Assembly: GCA_030668875.1 (NCBI GenBank)
Contig: DAOVER010000022.1
Coordinates: forward strand, 1 to 56,304
DNA length: 56,304 nt
Reading direction: 5' to 3'
Source of the DNA: Candidatus Heimdallarchaeota archaeon
GTDB lineage: Archaea; Asgardarchaeota; Heimdallarchaeia; Heimdallarchaeales; Heimdallarchaeaceae
Each line of letters opens with the position of its first letter. The first letter of the stretch is position 1. Positions 36,371 to 45,860 of the stretch are shown here, in pieces. The notes beneath the pieces were generated by a model, which saw only the letters and a list, made by a program, of their open reading frames with translations, did not search any database and was not told where the DNA came from. The position numbers and the translations under genes are program-made.

Positions 36371-39300
36371 TTAATCTTTTTCTTCTTCCTTCAAGAGATG
36401 TTTTCTAAGAATCTTCCTGAATTCTTCTGATTCTAGCCAACTTTCAGCTAGCTGCTTTGTAATAACTTCGATTTTTTCTGCTTCTTCAATGATCACTGTA
36501 GAGTGAAAACTATCTGCGAGTTCAGCAAAACCTATTATGCTCATTAATGGGTTTCTTATCCTATCTACTAGTGCGTCAAAATCTTGGATGTTTTGTTCAA
36601 TACGAGTAAAAGCTTCAGTTCTAATCTTTTCTGCTTCCTTTCTTTCTGTTATGTCAGAGATTACACATACAATTGCATAAGGTATGTTATCTTTATCTGA
36701 GATTGTTGTGGCTCTAAGCTCTCCCGGATAACTACCACCATTTTTTTGTATAAATTCTAGCTCGATTATAGCAGATTTTCCATCCCTTAGTGTTTTATTG
36801 AAATTTGATGCTGCTCTCTCTCTATCCTCAGATTTAATCATATCTAGTGAGTTAATACTAATCAGTTCATCGGGGTTAGTTGTACCGTACATCTCCGCAA
36901 TTTGACGATTAGCAACAATAATGTTGTTACCAATATCAGTTAGAATAATACCATCTGGAGACGTTTCTACTAATTTCCTATACCTTTCCTCGCTTTCCTG
37001 AATGTGTATTTCAGCTTGTTTGCGATAAGAAATATCTCTACCAATAGTCAAAATAACTTCTTCATCCATAAAATGGAAAAGATGTGAACTCAACTCTGTA
37101 GGTATTCTGATACCATCTTTAGTAATCAAACTAGTTTCAAAAGTACCTGAACCTTGAGCAATAATCTCTCTAATGATTTTTGCGTTAGCTTCCACTTCTT
37201 CTGGCGCAGTAATATTGACAGATTTTAGTGTGAGGAGTTCTTCCTTTGTATAGTTTAATAACTCACATGCTATGTCGTTGACTTCGATAAACTCTGTTGT
37301 AGTCCCAAGGACTCTATTGACACGAGTTAGAAAAATACTGTCATTAGCATTATGGAATATCTGCCTAAACTTTTCTTCGCTTTCCATAAGCTCTTTTTCA
37401 GCATTCTTTCTCTCTGTTATATCTCGGATGATTCCTTGAACAAATTTCACTCCTCTAATTTCAAATAAGCTGGATGAAACCTCAGCGGGAAAAATTGAGC
37501 CATCTTTGCGCTTGAAATTTATCTCATATTTTACATAACCTTCCTCTTGAATAATTTCAAACGCATTCTTGGAATCTTCTTGTTCAGTAACTGGATGTAA
37601 TTGATGAATGGTTAAAAGAAGCATCTCAGATTTTGAATATCCGACAAGTTCTCTAACTCTATAATTAACATCAATGATGTTGCCCTTAAGATTATAGAGA
37701 ATAATTCCATCGTTTGATCGATCAAAAGTTTGTCTGAATTTCTCTTCATTCTCTTTTAGTGCATCTATAGCTTTCTTTCTATCTGTAATGTCTTCAATAA
37801 TTCCCATAATTGATCTGGGTTTGTCATTCTTATCGAGCAATAATGTAGCACTAAACTCTACTGGAAAACTTGTTCCATCCTTTTTAATCGCGTCAAAAAA
37901 TATGTTCCTGACGCTACCTGTTGTTATTGTATCGTTAAGTGAATTTGTTACTATCTCAAAATCCTTTCGGGAAACGAAATCGATCGGTGTTAAACCTAAC
38001 ATTTCTTCTGTAGTCTTGTATCCAAACATAGCTGCAGATAGCTTATTTACAAACTGAAGTTTTCCTTCAATACTGAGAAGTATAATCGTATTTGTTGATG
38101 TTTCAATCAGAGTTCTGTATCTTTCCTCGCTCTCTTTAATTATCTCTTCTGCCTTTTTCCTATCTGTGATATCACTTGCGATAGATAAGATTACTTGTTC
38201 GTCTGCAAGGTCAAATAAGTGAGATCTTACCTCAACTGGAATCTGTTTTTTAGTTCTACTAGTAATTACTGTTTCAAATGCTTGTTTACCAGCAGTTAGT
38301 ACTTCCTCACCTAGATGGAAAGAAAAGTATTTTTCTATTGTTTTATCTTCTTCTTCATAACTAGTTAAACCTAATAATTCCCCTCTAGAATAGCCTATCC
38401 ATTGGCAAGCAGTATTATTAATCTCAATAAAATCACCAAGTTTAGTACCATTTTCAATTTTATTTATGAAAATTGCATCCTGTGCATTATGGAATATTTG
38501 CCTGAATTTCTCTTCACTTTCTTGTAGTTCTTCTTCTGCTTCTTTCCTATCCGTTATGTCTCTCGCAAAAGTAAGTACTACCTTTTCACCTTTTAAATGA
38601 AAAATATGTGATTCCATTTCAGCTAGACGTTCTTTCCCATCCTTAGTTATAACAACTAAATCATAACTATGAGTCTCTTTTCTTATAATGTTTCGAAGAA
38701 TTCCTAGATATTGAGCTGTAGACACATGAGCTGTTATGTCAATTGTATTTAGTTCTAGTAATTCTTCTCTTGTGTAACCAAGCCACTCACATGCAACATC
38801 ATTGATTTCAATAAACTGGCTTTTGGTCTCATTTTCTTCAAGTTTCGTTAGAAATATTGCGTCATTTGTTTTGTGAAAAATTTGCCTGAATTTTTCTTCA
38901 TTCTCTTTTAGTTCTTCTTCTGCTTTCTTGCGTTCAGTGATGTCTCTGGCAATAGACAAAACAGCTTTTTCTCCTTTTAAATTGAATAACGTGGAGTGTA
39001 TCTCTACAGGTATCAATTTATTGTCCTTTGAAATTAAAGACACCTCAAATGATGATTCTCCAGAAGACATTAGATTTTCAGAAATATTTTTCTCTATCTC
39101 TATTGGAGCTCGACGACTTATATCCCTTGATGTTTTGTTCATTAACTCCTCACGCGAGTAACCTGTCCACTGACATGCTAAATCATTTACTTCTATGAAT
39201 TTTCCAAAATTTCCATCTTCATCAATCTTATGTATGAAAATTGCGTCTACAACACCATGGAAAATATGTCTGTATCTCTCTTCATTTTCCATTAATTCGA

Positions 39301-40045
39301 TTTCAGCTATTTTACGCTCTGTAATCTCTCTAGTTAATTCTGCCATCCCAATTAATGTACCATCATCACCATATACGGGAAAACCTCTAATATACCATAC
39401 TCTACCATCAGGAGTTGTAACTTCAGAACTACTTTCTTTTCCAGTTTCTTTTGCAACTAATACAGGACATATGTCGCACGGTGTTTCTCTGTTGTGCCAT
39501 AATTTGTAGCAATTTTGACCCACAATCTTATCAGCGCTAATGTTTATAGAGTCTGTTGCAGCTTTGTTAGCCCATAATATATTTAGATTAATATCGTGGA
39601 ATATAACGTGTTCAGAAAGAAAGTCTAAAAATCTCGATTTTTTAAATTCAGAAGCTAGGATTAATGTCTCTTTATGTTTCTCTTCTGTAATATCTTGAGT
39701 ATATATTATCTGACCTACTCTTTCTCCCTCTTTTTCTATATCATGATATTGATTTCTAATATATTTTCTTGTTCCATCCTTCCTAATGACCCAGTATTCT
39801 AAGGTTTTCAAAGGAGTGCTGTTTTTTTTCGTTTCTTCAGAGATGTCTTCTAAGCTCTCAAGTTCCTTTGTAGTAGCAAACAGAAAAATGGAGTTTTCCA
39901 TTAATTCTTCAAGAGTATAACCTAGAATCTCTGTAAGTTGTTTATTAACATAAACTATTTTGCCAGCCTTGACTAAAGTAACGCCTTCTCTAATGTGATC
40001 AAACAAATCTTTCATTTCATCACTTATCATGTTACCACTCTTCAT
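36371..40045 (-). CDS. Nine-PAS-domain sensor protein with degenerate kinase stub
   Basis: This 1224-residue soluble protein is built of nine successive PAS domains, each closed by the DIT-(E/D)-RK linker typical of PAS/PAC. Domains 3, 4, 5 and 8 are close relatives (IFH..DAIF, EFIE(V/I)NDxAC), indicating recent internal duplication. Domain 2 has three Cys (179, 190, 193) in GQNCYKLWHNRETPCDIC. The last 83 residues resemble a DHp helix, but where a kinase has SHELRNPL this one reads VDRIRNPL, so the phospho-accepting His is Asp (about 1161), and there is no ATPase domain. It therefore cannot be an autokinase. It may act as a scaffold or modulate another kinase. It has no membrane span. Confidence 0.9.
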   Translation of the reverse strand: MKSGNMISDEMKDLFDHIREGVTLVKAGKIVYVNKQLTEILGYTLEELMENSIFLFATTKELESLEDISEETKKNSTPLKTLEYWVIRKDGTRKYIRNQYHDIEKEGERVGQIIYTQDITEEKHKETLILASEFKKSRFLDFLSEHVIFHDINLNILWANKAATDSINISADKIVGQNCYKLWHNRETPCDICPVLVAKETGKESSSEVTTPDGRVWYIRGFPVYGDDGTLIGMAELTREITERKIAEIELMENEERYRHIFHGVVDAIFIHKIDEDGNFGKFIEVNDLACQWTGYSREELMNKTSRDISRRAPIEIEKNISENLMSSGESSFEVSLISKDNKLIPVEIHSTLFNLKGEKAVLSIARDITERKKAEEELKENEEKFRQIFHKTNDAIFLTKLEENETKSQFIEINDVACEWLGYTREELLELNTIDITAHVSTAQYLGILRNIIRKETHSYDLVVITKDGKERLAEMESHIFHLKGEKVVLTFARDITDRKEAEEELQESEEKFRQIFHNAQDAIFINKIENGTKLGDFIEINNTACQWIGYSRGELLGLTSYEEEDKTIEKYFSFHLGEEVLTAGKQAFETVITSRTKKQIPVEVRSHLFDLADEQVILSIASDITDRKKAEEIIKESEERYRTLIETSTNTIILLSIEGKLQFVNKLSAAMFGYKTTEEMLGLTPIDFVSRKDFEIVTNSLNDTITTGSVRNIFFDAIKKDGTSFPVEFSATLLLDKNDKPRSIMGIIEDITDRKKAIDALKENEEKFRQTFDRSNDGIILYNLKGNIIDVNYRVRELVGYSKSEMLLLTIHQLHPVTEQEDSKNAFEIIQEEGYVKYEINFKRKDGSIFPAEVSSSLFEIRGVKFVQGIIRDITERKNAEKELMESEEKFRQIFHNANDSIFLTRVNRVLGTTTEFIEVNDIACELLNYTKEELLTLKSVNITAPEEVEANAKIIREIIAQGSGTFETSLITKDGIRIPTELSSHLFHFMDEEVILTIGRDISYRKQAEIHIQESEERYRKLVETSPDGIILTDIGNNIIVANRQIAEMYGTTNPDELISINSLDMIKSEDRERAASNFNKTLRDGKSAIIELEFIQKNGGSYPGELRATTISDKDNIPYAIVCVISDITERKEAEKIRTEAFTRIEQNIQDFDALVDRIRNPLMSIIGFAELADSFHSTVIIEEAEKIEVITKQLAESWLESEEFRKILRKHLLKEEEKD

Positions 40046-40201
40046 TTCTACAGCAGTTTGAACCCAGAAACCTTGTTATACTCGCTTTTAGATTGTTTAA
40101 AGCAAATATTGCAAATATAGTCCCTAACAAAACTAGTTATTTTTCAAATAATAAGATTGCCATAGTCCTAGCTAGAAATTGCGTGCCAAAACAGACTCTA
40201 T

Positions 40202-41314
40202 CTAAACTCGTCTATGTTTTTCATCAAATATGTAAATATCATCAGAGCGCACAATTATTGCTATTGAATCTTTCTTAGAAAATCTCTTTCTTGTTTTCGT
40301 AACATAAAAAATCTGCTCTCCTAGATAGTTTAAAGTTAAAATTTGTTGATCTAGAACCTTCTCTACATCCTCAACTTTACACTCAAGTTTGAACATATCT
40401 TTGTCGATTGGTTTCCTTGGATCAAACTCTCTAATTATTTCTGCCCTAAAACCAAGAGTCCCCTTTTCAATACCTTTACTACGAATGTATTTGAACACTT
40501 TTTCAGATAGAACTTCTTTCATATCTACCGTAAGTTTGCATTTATTCTTCTCAACTATAAATGAAAGGAAATTCATTGGGTAATTTCCAATAAATTGAGC
40601 AACAAATTTAGAATTAGGGTCATAATACAGCTCATCTGGCGAACCTACTTGTACTATCTTTCCATCCTCTAGAAGAACTATCATATCTCCTAGTGCCATA
40701 GCCTCGGATTGGTCATGGGTTACATAAATCATGGTTTTGTTAAGTAGCTCATGCAGTTTTCTTATCCACATTCTCATTTCATATCGTAATCTTGCATCGA
40801 CGTTACTAAGAGGTTCATCAAAGAGAAAAACATCAGGTTCACGAACAAGTTCTCTCCCTATTGCAACCCTCTGTTTTTCACCACCTGAAAGTTGTGAAGG
40901 ATATTTCTCTCTGTGTTCTTCTATATGCAAAAGAGAGGAGATGTCATCAACTTTTTTTTCAATTTCTTCTTCCGAGTAAACATTTACTCTAAACAATTTA
41001 CCTTTCTTCTTACTTTCCAATGGAAATCTCAGATTTTCAACAACAGTCATATGTGGGAACAAAGGGTAATTTTGGAAAACCATTGCTACATTTCTCTTAT
41101 TTGCTGGATTATCAGTAACAATTGTATTATCAAACAGAACTTCTCCTGAAGTTGGATATAATAATCCCGCAATTAGTCGTAGTATTGTTGTTTTTCCACT
41201 TCCTGAAGGACCTAGAATGATTGTGATTTTTCCTTCTGGAAATATTATACTTGCATCTTTAAGGGCAGTCTTTCTTCCATATTTCTTTGTTAGTTTTTCA
41301 ATTTCAACTTTCAA
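40202..41314 (-). CDS. ABC importer ATP-binding subunit (MalK/UgpC type)
   Basis: This subunit of about 370 residues powers a sugar-type ABC importer. Walker A LGPSGSGKTT, Q-loop (MVFQNYPLFPHMTV), signature LSGGEKQRVAIGREL, Walker B VFLFDEPLSN with the catalytic Glu, D-loop and the H-loop (THDQSEAMALGD) are all present. A TOBE-like regulatory domain fills the last 120 residues. The start is TTG 41314: a GGAGAT ribosome site precedes it and the permease stop codon TAA ends one base earlier, so translation is coupled. An upstream ATG at 41350 would overlap the permease and add 12 atypical residues. Confidence 0.92.
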   Translation of the reverse strand: MKVEIEKLTKKYGRKTALKDASIIFPEGKITIILGPSGSGKTTILRLIAGLLYPTSGEVLFDNTIVTDNPANKRNVAMVFQNYPLFPHMTVVENLRFPLESKKKGKLFRVNVYSEEEIEKKVDDISSLLHIEEHREKYPSQLSGGEKQRVAIGRELVREPDVFLFDEPLSNVDARLRYEMRMWIRKLHELLNKTMIYVTHDQSEAMALGDMIVLLEDGKIVQVGSPDELYYDPNSKFVAQFIGNYPMNFLSFIVEKNKCKLTVDMKEVLSEKVFKYIRSKGIEKGTLGFRAEIIREFDPRKPIDKDMFKLECKVEDVEKVLDQQILTLNYLGEQIFYVTKTRKRFSKKDSIAIIVRSDDIYIFDEKHRRV

Positions 41315-41315
41315 C

Positions 41316-44300
41316 TTATAGATCTCCTCTTTGTATATGATAATTTGCACCTTTAAGCAGATAATTTTTTAGAAAAATGAACATAATTATCATTGGTATC
41401 ATCACCAATAATGATGCTGCAGCAAACATGCCCCATTCGGGTGAACTTGTCTCAATAGACCCTAGAAAAGTATACAGTTTTATTGGTAAAGTATACCGCA
41501 AGGGTGATTGCAACAGAACAAATGCTAATAGAAAACCATTCCAAGCTGTGAGGAAGTTAAGCAGGAAAGCTACAGCAATCGCTGGTCCCGCTAAAGGGAA
41601 CACAACCTTTCTTAGAACCCTTAAAGTGGAATTTCCCATTAATAAAGCTGATTCATCCAACTCTTTTGGAATTGAATCCATATAACCTTTAATTATCCAT
41701 AATCCTAGAGGTATTGTTTGCGTACTATACGCCAAAATTACCCCAATGTAATTATCAATTAAACCTAAATTGAACATGATAAGATAGAGGGGAATCAGTG
41801 TTAATATCCCAGTAAACATTTTCATAATAAAAACGCCCACCATTAGCTGCTTCTTTACTTTGAATCTGTATCTAGAAAATGCGTAAGCTGCTAATACTGT
41901 TAACAGTATGCAAAATGTTGCTGATCCTAGAGAAACTAACAATGAATTCCCAAAATGTAGAAGGATATTCTCTTGTGTAAATAGAAGCACAAAATTGTTA
42001 AGAGTCGGATTGCTCGGGAAAAAATTAGTTGGAACAACAGTGTTTGAAGGTGAAAATGCAATCCAAAATATATTCCATATAGGAATAAATGCGATTAAGG
42101 AAAAAGATAATAGAGTTACAGAACTATTAATAGGAAAAGATAGAAAAGAATAAATTCCCCTTTGGAACTCCCCTATCTTCCGCTTGTCTAATTGTTTTTG
42201 AATATAGTTAATTATAAAGACCAATGACACAATTACATGAATGATTTTCCAACCTATAGGTTCCCATGCAAAGCCTAAACCTATCCAAATTATGGGTTGG
42301 AGAAGAACAGAAAACTTAGTAAAACTTTGTGAGAATATCGAAGAAAATATGACTAATATGTTTAATCCAAAAATAGTCCACATTAACCAGAAACTGGAAC
42401 CAAGAATAAGATTAGAAACGAGTAAAATGGAAGCCTGAACAACCAAAACGAGATGGATTGTATTTAGATCTATTAATTTTGTATCTATCCTTTGAAGTGT
42501 TGTAACTACTGTTTTCCTTGTATACTGAGCTATTTTTCTTAATTTATTAAGAACGAAATTAGAATTGAATTTCTCTCGTGGAATGTTAGCTATGATGAAA
42601 AATTCTACCGCAACTACAAAAATATTCCAGTTAAAAGCAAACCACATTTGGAACAAGAAGAATTGAGTTAAAGAGAAAATCAAATCCACAACCAATAACA
42701 GCTTAAGCCCCGTTGAACTCTGATTAGGTTTCCAAATAAATAACAAGCCAACTATGGCAAAAAGTGACCCCATTATATAGCTAAGAACTGGATTCCAATG
42801 GTATCCAAAGTATCTAAATCCTACAACACCTGAAACTATGTATCCTATTGCTTGAATTGTAAGAAAAGTTGGAATAATAATTTTATAGTTTCTTCTCTTC
42901 TTTATCTCTGATGGTTGAAAAGAACTTTCTGTTCCTTTTGACATTTTTATCCAAACTAAAACGAAGAATAAAGTAAGAATACTCATTATGGTTGAATAAG
43001 CAGCAGCTATTCCTACATCTCTCCTCTGATAAAACATGTAAAATGTGAAAGTACTGAAAAGATCTGTTGCTCCAATAATACCCGCTTCATTCATACCATA
43101 AGGTAGTAAAGGATAACCGCTCGTAAAGAGAAAAGCAACATTGAAACTTCCAAAGGTTTTGATAATCTCTAAAATTATAGCTGGTAGAATAATTGGTTTG
43201 ATGAGAGGTATAATTATCCTCCTAATACTTGTTCTTTCAGAGATTTGATCTACTTTGGCGATATCACTCAATTCTTTAGGAATACTACTTAGACCTCCAA
43301 GAAACAATGTAGTTATAAGAGGGATAGAATCCCAAACTTCTACAAAACAAGCTAGAAGAAGAGCAACATATGGTTGATTCATTAGATTCACATTTGTACC
43401 TAATAGTAAATTGAATAATGATTCTCCTCCACTCCCCTGTATGAATGTTCTCCAAGATAAAATCTTGATATAGGTAGGGATAACCCATGGGAGGTAGAGA
43501 AGGAGATACCATACTTTCTTTCGTTTAACTTTGTAATGAATGAGATATGCTAAAACAAAGCCTAGGAATATCTTCAGAAAAATAATAACTGTACTCCAAA
43601 CCAAAGTTGTTGTGAATGCAATTGGTAATTGAGGATTGTTCGTAATATGGATATAATTTTCTAGCCAATTAAATTGTGGAATCTCTCCTCTTCTAAGATT
43701 GTAGGATGTAAAGGATAACACAATACCATATAACATAGGATATACTTCTAGCAAAACAAGAGCAAAAAGAGCTGGAAAGATAAACACATATGCAACTCTA
43801 TTGAAAGGAACATCTATCTTTGCTATGATTACAAAAATAATAATGAAAATCAGAATAATTGCTAGTATGGTTATCGTAGTTGCAGTCCTGGAATATTTCA
43901 GCGCTTCATCTATACTTTGTAGCGTGGTAAACTCCTCTGTTATCCAGAAAGATACCTCCTCTTCTACGAGCAAAATACTGAAATCGTTATTTATAACAAG
44001 TGATGAATTTGTAGAGTATATTTGTATCTGATAAGGATTAGTTGTTTTCAACCCATTTATCTTCACTTGGATTGACTTTGTATTAGTGGGAACAATGAAA
44101 TAGGTAAAATTCAGTGAAAATTCCTTCTTCGAATAAAAGATTTCACCATGTGAATCGGTGTAATTCACAAGGTTTACTTGATTAATATGATTCAGGTACA
44201 TAGTTGAATTAATTTGTATAACTGACCAAGTTTGAGAAAGATTTAGTGAACTGTCGAAAACTTCTATCCTAAAACCACTAAACGTATAATTTTCTTGAAC

Positions 44301-44474
44301 AGTCCAGTTTAAAACTACAAAGCGATCTCCGATTTCAACAATGTGGTGATTAGTTTCTTGAGCTGTTACAAAACCGATTTTTGTTTGTTCATTTTCACTT
44401 GCACTCATGCTAAGGGCTATTACGATTAGAAATACAGTAATTCTAACAGTAATTTTCCTTTTCTTCCTTTGCAC
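41316..44474 (-). CDS. Fused two-domain ABC sugar permease (MalF-like + MalG-like) with N-terminal ectodomain
   Basis: One 1052-residue polypeptide carries both permeases of the importer. Residues 1-25 are a signal-like span; about 30-190 form a beta-rich extracytoplasmic domain (VLNWTVQENYTFSGFRIEVF, FN3-like). About 195-215 is a membrane span. A MalF-like permease runs from about 225 to 510, with an EAA loop (LSSIPKELSDIAKVDQISER). A middle region of about seven hydrophobic spans (about 525-755) follows. Then comes a MalG-like permease to the end, with its own EAA loop (DSIPKELDESALLMGNSTLR). In most organisms these are two genes. The GTG start overlaps the binding-protein gene by 32 bases and has AGAGGTATC five bases upstream. 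Confidence 0.88.
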   Translation of the reverse strand: MQRKKRKITVRITVFLIVIALSMSASENEQTKIGFVTAQETNHHIVEIGDRFVVLNWTVQENYTFSGFRIEVFDSSLNLSQTWSVIQINSTMYLNHINQVNLVNYTDSHGEIFYSKKEFSLNFTYFIVPTNTKSIQVKINGLKTTNPYQIQIYSTNSSLVINNDFSILLVEEEVSFWITEEFTTLQSIDEALKYSRTATTITILAIILIFIIIFVIIAKIDVPFNRVAYVFIFPALFALVLLEVYPMLYGIVLSFTSYNLRRGEIPQFNWLENYIHITNNPQLPIAFTTTLVWSTVIIFLKIFLGFVLAYLIHYKVKRKKVWYLLLYLPWVIPTYIKILSWRTFIQGSGGESLFNLLLGTNVNLMNQPYVALLLACFVEVWDSIPLITTLFLGGLSSIPKELSDIAKVDQISERTSIRRIIIPLIKPIILPAIILEIIKTFGSFNVAFLFTSGYPLLPYGMNEAGIIGATDLFSTFTFYMFYQRRDVGIAAAYSTIMSILTLFFVLVWIKMSKGTESSFQPSEIKKRRNYKIIIPTFLTIQAIGYIVSGVVGFRYFGYHWNPVLSYIMGSLFAIVGLLFIWKPNQSSTGLKLLLVVDLIFSLTQFFLFQMWFAFNWNIFVVAVEFFIIANIPREKFNSNFVLNKLRKIAQYTRKTVVTTLQRIDTKLIDLNTIHLVLVVQASILLVSNLILGSSFWLMWTIFGLNILVIFSSIFSQSFTKFSVLLQPIIWIGLGFAWEPIGWKIIHVIVSLVFIINYIQKQLDKRKIGEFQRGIYSFLSFPINSSVTLLSFSLIAFIPIWNIFWIAFSPSNTVVPTNFFPSNPTLNNFVLLFTQENILLHFGNSLLVSLGSATFCILLTVLAAYAFSRYRFKVKKQLMVGVFIMKMFTGILTLIPLYLIMFNLGLIDNYIGVILAYSTQTIPLGLWIIKGYMDSIPKELDESALLMGNSTLRVLRKVVFPLAGPAIAVAFLLNFLTAWNGFLLAFVLLQSPLRYTLPIKLYTFLGSIETSSPEWGMFAAASLLVMIPMIIMFIFLKNYLLKGANYHIQRGDL

Positions 44475-45726
44475 GATAAGATACCTCTTTGTTTGAATTT
44501 ATGCCTGCTTGAGCATTATCAAGAGTAGTTTGAATATCTAAATGATCAAGCAAAATGAACTGTAAAGCTGCTCTCATGTAATCTGAATATATGTTGTAGA
44601 TAGGATCTAAAGGATGAAGTTGACTGAATTCTATTTGTTCCAGCTGTTTCATTATTCTGGGATCATTTTTCACGATTGGTGAATTCAACAGTTCAATTAG
44701 AGTAGGAACCTTAAATTCTTCTTCAACCATTCCTTCTTGAACCTCTTTTGAAGATAAGAAATCGATAATTTGATAACAAGTATCAACATGTTCTGTATCT
44801 TTAGAAATTCCCCATCCTTTTATTTCAACTATTGGTGAAATTCTCTCTCCTGTAGATGAAATTGAAGGTAAAATCTGAACCCCATAGTTGACTCTTAGTT
44901 CCTCAAGCATGGGAATATACCAGCCTCCGTAAATCAGCATAGCACCTTTGTTAGTAATAAATGCTTGAGTTGCAGAACCACTAGTTTCATCGTATTCCAC
45001 AAGTCTAGAGTTGTACTTTAAATCATAAATGAAATCCATTGTATTATAAGAAGCAGTGTCATTAACAATTATTGTCTCATTCTGATAGAGTGGTCCATGA
45101 CCAAAACCATGTTGAAAAGCTGGCCACATATATGGAGATAGGGTGGCCCATACCAATCCATAAATTTGATTCACTGAACGATCTGTTAAAGTGGTAGCTG
45201 CATCTAAAAGCTCAATGTCAGTCCAATTTGCAAGTGGATAACTTACGTTTTGAGCATCGAATAAGTCTTTATTATAAAATAAAAGGATAGAGTCATACCA
45301 CATAGGTAAACCCCAATACTCTCCTTTATATCCCAAACCACTAATTGCAGAAGGAAAAAATTTGGCTTCTATTTCTGGTGTTATATGATCCGTTAAAGAG
45401 TGAATATACCCTAACTGGGATAGCTCACCAAACCAAGAACCTTTTCCTAAAAAAATATCTGGAGCTTCACCAGTTTGAGCTACACTAATGAATTTATCAA
45501 GCCAACCAGAAGAGGGTTGTTCTACAAAGTTGATTTGAATATTAGGATTATCCTCCATAAAGGATTCAATGTTGGAATTTATTACATCTCCTCCTTCGTA
45601 GGTATACCACAAATCTATTTCAATTTCTCTCCTAGGATTTTTGTAGAAGCTGAAAAAAATAATAGGAACTAATACCCCGAGTATAACAATAACTGTCAAG
45701 CTTATTTTGATATACTTAGAGACCAT
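44443..45726 (-). CDS. Extracellular solute-binding protein of the ABC importer (sugar type)
   Basis: This 427-residue binding protein has one N-terminal hydrophobic segment (residues 8-27) and no lipobox Cys, so it is probably membrane-anchored or cut by signal peptidase. Family features: IDLWYTYEGGDVINSNIESF, NPNIQINFVEQPSSGWLDKF, TGEAPDIFLGKGSWFGELSQ and YDSILLFYNKDLF, as in MalE/UgpB-type proteins. It is first in a three-gene operon with the fused permease and the ATPase. A TATA-like ACTTAAACA about 25 bases before the ATG suggests a leaderless start. The ligand is probably a sugar or oligosaccharide; the identity is not visible. Confidence 0.88.
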   Translation of the reverse strand: MVSKYIKISLTVIVILGVLVPIIFFSFYKNPRREIEIDLWYTYEGGDVINSNIESFMEDNPNIQINFVEQPSSGWLDKFISVAQTGEAPDIFLGKGSWFGELSQLGYIHSLTDHITPEIEAKFFPSAISGLGYKGEYWGLPMWYDSILLFYNKDLFDAQNVSYPLANWTDIELLDAATTLTDRSVNQIYGLVWATLSPYMWPAFQHGFGHGPLYQNETIIVNDTASYNTMDFIYDLKYNSRLVEYDETSGSATQAFITNKGAMLIYGGWYIPMLEELRVNYGVQILPSISSTGERISPIVEIKGWGISKDTEHVDTCYQIIDFLSSKEVQEGMVEEEFKVPTLIELLNSPIVKNDPRIMKQLEQIEFSQLHPLDPIYNIYSDYMRAALQFILLDHLDIQTTLDNAQAGINSNKEVSYRAKEEKENYC

Positions 45727-45830
45727 ATGAAAACCACACTTAACAATGTTTAAGTCTTTCCTATTTCTCCTCCAGAAACAACTTACTTAAAATTTTGCCT
45801 TTAAATGAGTAATATTGATATTCAAACAGA

Positions 45831-45840
45831 TTTATATTTA
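45831..45840 (+). promoter_or_regulatory. TATA box of the exported protein gene (leaderless)
   Basis: TTTATATTTA is centred 26 bases upstream of ATG 45861; no ribosome site intervenes. Confidence 0.55.
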
Positions 45841-45860
45841 CATTGATATAGTATGTCTTA

